Of a stretch of DNA of 64,000 nucleotides, positions 38,001-47,000 are shown one piece after another. Each line of letters starts with the position of its first letter. The first letter of the stretch is position 1. Source of the DNA: Branchiostoma floridae (lineage: Eukaryota > Chordata > Leptocardii > Amphioxiformes > Branchiostomatidae). The stretch is taken from positions 4,562,959 through 4,626,958 of the forward strand of contig NC_049984.1 of the NCBI RefSeq assembly GCF_000003815.2, given 5' to 3'. Both the position numbers and the translations under genes were made by a program. A model generated the notes under the pieces. The model was given only the letters and a program-made list of their open reading frames with translations, was not told where the DNA came from and made no database searches.

Positions 38001-41000
38001 CTTTACAAGAGAGGAACCCTGGAAGTTCCACTTGGCTCATGCGAAGCACCCGCTGGATAATCTACGTGCGGTGAGCGAGGTGAGAATACCCACCACGCCG
38101 CCGTCTTCGGCCTCCGCCCATTCCAATCAGTACGACTACGACAGGCACCCGCCCGCGCGGACGTCGCCCGCGAACCACGACAAACCACATTCCGCCGGGC
38201 CGCACGTCGGCAGGACGGACAAGTCTCCCCGTCCGCCGCGCGGGGAGAGAACTTTCCGTAACCACTTCGAGCGCTTCAATCACGAACAATCGCTGCTCAT
38301 CAACGGCCACCTCGACAGGGTGGCGGAGACGTTTCTCGACCAGTCCAACAACCAGTACGCGTACGACCATCGCAGGCTCTCGGAGCTCGCGTACAACATC
38401 AATGTTAGCAAGGCCCTTTCTGTGCCGTTCACGGAATATTTCCTGGGAATTCAGAGGACTAACAGGGCAGATTCGGACGACGATAGACACGTGGTGAGCA
38501 AACTGGACATGGAGGAGAGCAAGATAAGGGAGGCCCGCATGAGGGGCACGTACAGAAGTGACTGTGATTCCGACAGCGACTGTGACATTGAGGTTCAGCG
38601 AGCGAAGCTGCAGAAAATTGCGTCAGGCCCTCCGTTGCAACTAGATGAGTCACCAAAGGTACCAAACGGCTTTCAAGAAGCAATTCAGAATTAACATTAG
38701 AATTCCACTCTGCTTATATTACATTATTTGCATATATATTGTATTGCATAATGTTTACAAATATCACAACCACATTTTCAACTAGACAAGTCGCCAAAGG
38801 TACCAAACGGTTTTCAAAATACATGGAAGAAATCATGATTAGTTTATAATTTGTGATTGTTTATTATAGTGCCACTCCATTCAAATCATAATTCTTTGCA
38901 TATTTACTGTTTTGCACTGTTTTTGAATTTGTTTTTTTGTCAGGAAAATGTGGTTTTCGAAAAATAGCAAATGATTCGTGCTTCATGTTTATTACTGTCA
39001 CACTTTTCAATGCATATTTAATTTCTATGCATATTTACTGTATTGCACAATGATTACAAATATCACTGACATTAAATTTCTCATTTCATCAGAAACTGTA
39101 TTTTCTGGAGACGTTTGGGCTGACAACGCAGAAGAGAAAATGTGGTAAGAGGACATTTTTGCATAAGGACTAATTTTCTTAACAATGACTGGATGATAAT
39201 CTCTTGATGATCTTTACACATTCTAAGCACGATATCGGCTAAGTTGGTGCAAACAATTGCTGCAGTCTGATTTTTTGTTAAAAGGCGTCGTGTCATTTTT
39301 AATTTTTTAAGATGTCACTTGGAGTTCATGTTTTTTATGTATGGTGGTTCTATTCCAAGTTGGATGCAGTTGATCAAATGACTTACTGGAAGTCTTGAAA
39401 TATTCTATGATGTCATTGTTGTTTTTATTCGAGGTGTCTGTAGTTTGTTCTGTCTTCTAACATGTATCTTTCAAACACAGTCAAACTCTTTGCTTTGTTA
39501 TTTTCTTTATTTGTCAATGTCTCAACATGTCATACAGCTACAATGTAGCAGCCTCAGGGCTGAATTGGTGTAATGACATTACATTCGGAGCATAACAAGT
39601 TAAGAGTAAATATGCAATTCAAAGCTATTATTGCACATAAAGTAATTGTGTTAATCATCAATATTTAGGCACGGTAAACTTGAAGAATGAATTTTCGCTA
39701 TCATTCCCGAACAACAGCAGTACATGAGGAGAAGAAGAGAAAGAGGAGAAGGATGCTGATGGAGCGATCCCCATCTCCATCCAAGTCAGACCACGAGGAT
39801 GAGAACCAGCCGTGCAGCCCGCTCACGACGTCTTACACGGCCGAAGACATGGTGCAAGAAGTGGACCTGGAGGATAAGAAGTCGTTCTTGGCTGAGATGG
39901 GCCTGGGCTTCATGCACAAGGAACACAGGAAAGGTGAGGAGAGACATGGTGTGTGTTCCGGTATTTCTAATTAAGCTTTTCGGGTATTTTTTTGTTGTTG
40001 TTGTTGGACTTTGAGCAGGTTACTATATATCCTGTAACCCCCTTCAGATAAGTAGAATCGTCCTTACGTCACATGAACAGATCACGACGCCATTTTTCAC
40101 CAAGAGACATTTTACCTAGAGTCTTCTCATTGAAATCTGCTGTACCAAGAGACACTCAGCACCAAGAGTTCACGTCTAGCGAAATATTAGACGTTAAACA
40201 AGGACATCAACAACAACAACAACATTTCTAATAGTCTTAAGAAATTTTACAATGTTCAATTACAATTCAATCTTCACAAGTGGATAAGATACAGAGATTT
40301 GCTTCCGGACGTTTCGAGTGACATCCATCACTAGACTCAAACTGAGCTTAAGCTTCATCGATGCAGGCTTGAGTGCCCTAATGTATATAGCCTCCTTTAT
40401 ACCTCTTACAAAGTAGTCCTGTTCGGTGTCCAATATTCTGACTTCCCCCCGAAACGTCCGGAAGTAAATCTCCGTTTTTTTGTCCAGTTGTAGAGATTAA
40501 ATTGTATGTATTTGAATATTAATAAGTTAAAGTAAAGTTAAAGAATATTGTTTACCGGGATGTCTAAACTTCATAAACATAAATTTTACTATGGTGTGAA
40601 ATTGGAGTAATTGTACGAAGACTAATGTAGTCCTCATTCTTCAGTATCAACACTGGAGTCACTTACCAATTGGAACAGGTATTCCTTTGAAAAAGGGTTG
40701 TTGCGTGCACTTCACACAGAAGCTGAAAGAGGGTGCTTTTGAATTGCTGGCCTTCAAGACTGGAGCAGCCAACATTTTAAAGACTTTTACAGCTAGAGCA
40801 CTTGTGTATTGACAAAAAGAAATACAAGTCAAAATTAGAACTTCATAGAGTCGCAATTTTGAAAATTGTCGTATTAAACAGACAGGCATAAAAAGGACAG
40901 GTTTTCTCAATCAAAACACCTCTTTTTTTCTGTTGGAGTGTTTCCTTTTCCTCAGATGCTGTACATTGCTTACATGTGTGCACTTCTTATTACAGTTGAT

Positions 41001-44000
41001 AGGTGGCTCTCTTTGCCATTACTGAGGAAACAGCATTAGTTAACTCAAGGGCGTTACATGAGATCATATACATGTAACCTCCTTGATCAACTGTGTTTGT
41101 TCTTGGAACAGCATCTTATACTAGATCTTGTGCTATTTTGATTGCAGAAAAGCAACGTGACCAGCAGATAGTGGATGCCTTTAAGTCGGGGAAACTGAGG
41201 AGTCTCCTTGCTGCACCCAGCACCAACAATCACAAGGTCCCTTCTCTAGAATCTAAGAGGCCTGCCAGCAGCACAGGTAAACCTTAGTTGTACAATTTGA
41301 GCTTTAGGAATATAAAAATTAAACTAGTACTCCTGCCAGAAATGCTTGCGATGAGAAGCTTTCACCAGGCATCCGCCATGGTTTCTTCAGCTCTGAAGGG
41401 TCACGTGAAAATGCTCTGATTTAGATAACAAAGTTCTTTGTCCAAACCCAAGTGTTGTTTACCTACCTGGTGTTTCTGTCAGTGTGTTCTTGTCTGGTTC
41501 TACTTAACACGGCAGGAGGTACCAGTAACAAACATGATTGAGTTTACCGATACTGTAAATGCATTTAAGTTCGCGGGGATTTAATTTCGCGGTAGCAGGA
41601 AAAAGGAGTTTTCGCGGTGGATTTAAGTTCGCGGTAACACCATAGACTGCAGTCTAATACCACTATAGAAAAAGGTCCGCTTTGGTTTTAATTTCGCAGT
41701 AAAGTGGTCACAGCGAAAACAGCGAACATTAATCCTCCGCGAACATTTCTGCATTTACAGTATAGCCACCTCATCATGGCTCATTACTGGATATAAAACT
41801 TGGTTATGCACATGTAACTTTGTTACCCTGTGTCTTACTAAACTGATAAAACTATTCATAGATGCCTCCTTTGATGTAGTCATTGCATTTCCTGATAACC
41901 AGAGATAGAATTTGGTTTTCATATGTAACTTTGCTGAGATCTCTGCGTTTTACCAACCTGATAAAACTATTCAAATATGCCTCGATTGATTTGTAGTCAT
42001 TGTGTTTCCCTCTTCTTCGTCCAGGTGCGACCAGCAAAGACAGCACAAAGGGAAAACCGACAGACGCCGAGACGCCCAGTACACAGAGACTTCCCCCCAG
42101 CCCCGTGCAGCAACCTCCAATTCACAACCATTCCCAGCCCCCCTCCCCCTTCCCCACCCACAGACAGCCACTCCAACCAATCCAGCAGCAAGTAAAGGTG
42201 TCGTCCTCGCCAGTTCCAGCCACCTCGCAGTCACAACAAGCCCCTCCCCCTGCCCACGATAGGCAGCCGTCGGTGTATCGTCCTCAAGAAGTCCAAAACA
42301 ACGTCAAGAAAAGGAGCCAGGAAGCGCCGAGTGTGCAAAAACAGGAAAACCACCAGTCCTTTGCGCAGAGGTTTCACCAGTCGGTGCTTCAATCCACCCA
42401 GGAAGCTCTGGCTCAAAAACAAGGTACCACACTTATGAATACTAGTAGTAGTATTAGTAGTAACCAGTATTTAATTCTACTGCTGCTGGGGTCCCTGACA
42501 CAGGGGTGGGCAGCAGTAGGCTAGTCTTCACACGCAGCTCTGTCTAGCGGGCTCACTCTGATTATACCAAACATTTTTATGTCTCTCCTAACACATTCCA
42601 TCAAGGATTTCCTTTAAGTCCTTTCTTCTTCTTTTTTTTTCAATCTTAATTCAAACTTGAAAGTTTCTTTTCACCTGGTAGGGAAAGTTTCAACTCCAAG
42701 TAAAAATTAAGGCATTTTGTTTAGAATCTAGAGCTTCAAGATGCTTTGGAAGGAGAGAATTTTTCATCCATTCTTGTCTAATGGAATATCAACATCAATT
42801 CTGATGAACTACACATTTTCAAGTTGAATTTATTGACTCCTTTTTAGTGCACTTTAAGTTAAGTGCTGTTCAATTGTGAGAACAGCTTACTGCATTCAGT
42901 TGTGATATTTCGGAATACCTGTGCCATTTTTTGCTACATGAGCTAAAAGCAACAATGTCATATCATATTGTATATTATAAAAAAATTGAAGCTGAAAAGC
43001 TGCGAGCCAATAAATGATATTGGCGCGGCCTTGTTGGATACACGACAAGCTGACTTGTTTACCCACGGCCTTTCTTGTATCCTGTTTTAGAAAACCAATT
43101 ACGCCACTGTCATGGAAACTCACGACACTCTGATGTTTCCATGGTTTCATCAGCTCATTGTAGCTCGTTAACCTGTGTTGAGAAAGTGATTTGACAGTCA
43201 TGCCGGGCGACATCCTGTTATTGTGATATCCAGCTCTGTTCGAATCAGTCTGGTTCGAATTATGATTGTAGACTTGTAAAGGAACTGAGCATTGCTGGAT
43301 ACCAGATTACAGTTCATTGCTCCCCTATTAATTCATTTTATATCTCATTTCTTTCCAAATGAAATCGATGTATGAAGGACAGGCATGGCATCGAAAAGAA
43401 AGTACTAGAAGTTGAAATAACACATGAACCCCCCCAAAATGAATAGAAACCAATTAACAGTCCTGGGCAGACTCCTGTGAGTACTTGTTATGCATTTTAC
43501 AACAACATAGATTAAGTTCTCAAAATGGTATACTGTAGTAATTTATTTCAAAGTTACGGTAAATTTCTAATAAAGATACTGGTGAGAACCACGAATGTAA
43601 CATTAAGAGATAAGCTGAGAGTGCAGACATGCTAGTCCATTCCTGTCTGTTGACAGTGTTGCACAGTCTCACATGGCCTATGAAGTGAGTTTACCCATGC
43701 AGTATTGGTAATATACGTCGTGAATGTGTTAAGAAACTGGAAACTACCAAAGAGTTATCATTTATGAAGGTTACGCATCCAGGAAGAAATAATGGATGAT
43801 ATTTTGATGAAGTCTAAACCAGTGGGCGAATGTTTGAGAATCACAACAGGTGCCTAAAATGCCATCCAGCATTCTCCATCAGTGTGCATGGACGAGGAAT
43901 GCTGGATGGTATTTGAAACCTCTAAATGCCATTTGAAAACATATTGTGAATGGTACTGTAGTGAGTTCTATGTTTGTAGCAATAATCTGGGCCATTTCTC

Positions 44001-47000
44001 TTCGCCTGGAAATGTTTTCTTGAAAATCTATAGGGGAAAAATACATGTTTTTCAAAACTAGAAATGTCAATTGATATACCAATCACATCCTGTCATCTGC
44101 TGTGATTCCATTCCTTTGTTCCTGTGGCCATACGGAGAGTAATCCATTTATGATGTTGGGAGTCAATTAGGTGCACCCTTACGGAATATAGTTTTCATAG
44201 GTAGAGGACCCTGGGTCCTTTTCTTGAGGTTTAATCTGTATCTATATAGCTGGTATAACTGCCGTTGGGCGTAACACACCAGCTTCGCAGGCACGCGGTG
44301 CTTCAGCAGCTGGTTATATTACACTGAACGACCCGAGATGTTACCAAAACCAAGATGTTACCAAAGAGTTTGTGTGAAATTTAGGATATTTGTTCCATGT
44401 GTAGTCAAACTACTTCTACTGGGGACCAACAGTTGGAGGAAATCTTTGTCTTCCTCCTTGCCTCATTTTTTTCTTTCAACAATGAACTGGTGTGTTAATT
44501 TGTGGCTCACGTTGTAGTGACCAATAACAAGAATAGAGCTGAACTTGCAAGGGCCTTGACAGTCATTGATGCAATTTTGTTTTTCAGTTCACAGCATGCC
44601 TGCCAGTCAGCAACCGGAGAAGACTGTAAGTGCGCCCGTGGAGAGCTGGCAACAACAGGCCTACGCTGCGCCTACGCACGTTCCGCCACCGTTCCCGCAA
44701 CAACCGACGGAAAGGGATGATGGGAGTGGGAGCGGGTCGGGGCGAATGAATTGGCCGGGTGTGGCTGTCATTATGGAAGCCTATCAACGTTATACACAAG
44801 GTGAGCAGAAAGGAAGCGCTTCCTCTACCAAAGGGCTTGCCATTGGAACACAGTTACTAAATGAACTTGTATTTTTCTCTCAGCTGTATAATTTGTAATG
44901 TACATATTATGTTATGTATGTATGTAATGTCGTGCGTGTATTGTTGTATTTTATGTAGACCACGGGAAGATAGCTGGCAACATAATATTAGCTAAAAGTG
45001 GATCTGAATAAAGTCAAAGTCAAAGCATGCCTTATTTTGGAGGGGGTTGTTATCCACATTCTGACCTACATCCAGAGCTTGCTGGGGGAGACGGAGGGTG
45101 ACCTGAGCCCTGACACTATTGCTGCTTTGGCTGTGGACAGACAAGACATGGCAGGTTTCGAACCCGGGACCTCTTGGGCCAATTGCACCACACGATCTCA
45201 CGATTGTCGGGTCTTAGAGTGAAAGCTAACAGTTGTGCCACATATTTTACAAGAAATTGCTGTTTTAATGATGTAAATCTTTTCTAGAACCCTGGTCCTC
45301 ATACTCCCAGAATATGCGAAGAAATAGCCTGTTGCCCTGTTGTGAAAAAAACATGACGTTCGCCTTCAATACATTATGTGAATGCGTCAAAGAAAAATTA
45401 CACTGTCCTTTTTTGGCTGTCATTTATGGAGACATGTTCCTGCCAAATAAAGTCGGTTTGCATGAAAAGTAACCTGAACTATTTTTAAATCCAAAATCCC
45501 CAATTGGCACATTTCACTGAGATTGTGAGAACAAGCCATTGATTGTATTAACTGTATGTGAAGAGTCCCATCTGGCAATGCCTCTAGCTTTAAGCTCATT
45601 AGCAACTGACTTTTACAAGCAATTTGATCAAAGTTTCCACCAAGGTAATCACCAGCGTATTATTGAGGAAATAGGACAGTCGGTGTGAAATTTTGCCTTC
45701 ACAACTTCGTCAGACTCAAAGCTAGTATTCAAATTTCTTTTTGAACTTGGAACTCTGTGTCTGTCCTGCATTGAGAGTGAAATTTTTGCTAGCCAACTTC
45801 CTCAGACTCCAAGCTAATATTCAAATTTCTTTTTGAACTTGGAACTCTATATCTGCCTTGCCTTGGCCCTTGCGGCTTGTCACTCTCCCATCAAATTCCC
45901 ATAGGTGGTCCTTTTAGACAAGTTTGACTGTATAACTATAACGCAGGCTATAACGCAACCTCCCAAATGCAAACCCTACCTACCACACGTACTAGGCTAT
46001 TGCTCCGGTTGTTTTTTATAGAAAAATGCTAACGCTTTACATCCCACACTGGAATTACTTGTACTGTAAATGCATTTAAGTTCGCGGGGATTTAATTTCG
46101 CGGTAGCGGGGAAAAGGACTTTTCGCGGTGGTTTTAATTTTGTGGTAACACCATAGACTGCAGTCTAATACCATAATAGAAAAATTGTTGCAGCGGTTTT
46201 AAGTTCGCGGTGAAGTGGTCACCGTGAAGACCGCGAACATTAATCCACCGCGAACATTTCTGCATTTACAGTAACACTATAGGGACTTACCCCTCTAGAT
46301 TTTTAGATGAACTCCATTGACCTTGTTCACAGAATGAAGGACCCTTTTATCACCAGCAGTGGCGTCAGGAATGCACCACCTTTACAGGAGGGGGTCATAC
46401 TGTAATTCCTGATTTTTTCAATGTACTGTTATGTTCACGGTTTTCACGGTGACGACCGTAACGTGAACTTATCATTACTGATAACAAATAATTCACAGAC
46501 TTTTTTATGTGCACTTGCCGCGAGAGTGAACATTTAGTTCCAAGAACAAGTTAAATTTTCTCAGACAGTGAAAGTTTGGTACCAAGAAGACAAAGTGAAT
46601 TACAGTAAGTATCAGAAAGTCTATGTCGCCCCCTGGTTGATTGTTGTTTTTGTTGTGTTTTCCAGAACAAGAGTTGGAGAGAGAGGTCCTACAGGGGCAG
46701 TTCAGCCACCTGCAGACGACTCACGGCAGCCTGAACAGGACGGCGGAGACCCTCAGCCTCAGGATGTCGGTAAGTGGAGAAAAATAATGGTTTTACTTCA
46801 TCCATCCCCAAAATGACATTTTCTTTCATAAGCTTAAAATGACATCTAACCAGGAAAATCGACAACATAGGCCCCAAAACAACGGGGGGAAAAAAACTTA
46901 TAGAAAAAAATGATGATTTTAGCTCATCCATCCCCAAATGACATGAAACTGTTGAAAATTTTCCTTCATAAGCTTAAAATGACATATCTAACCAGGAAAA

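Noticed and set aside
38062-38490. A 142-codon open frame on the - strand
   Set aside because: Antisense to GSE1 exon 9, which has clear family similarity on the + strand.
40303-40330. Another hammerhead core
   Set aside because: Stem II and GAAA remain, but the CUGANGA part is mutated (TTGAGTC).
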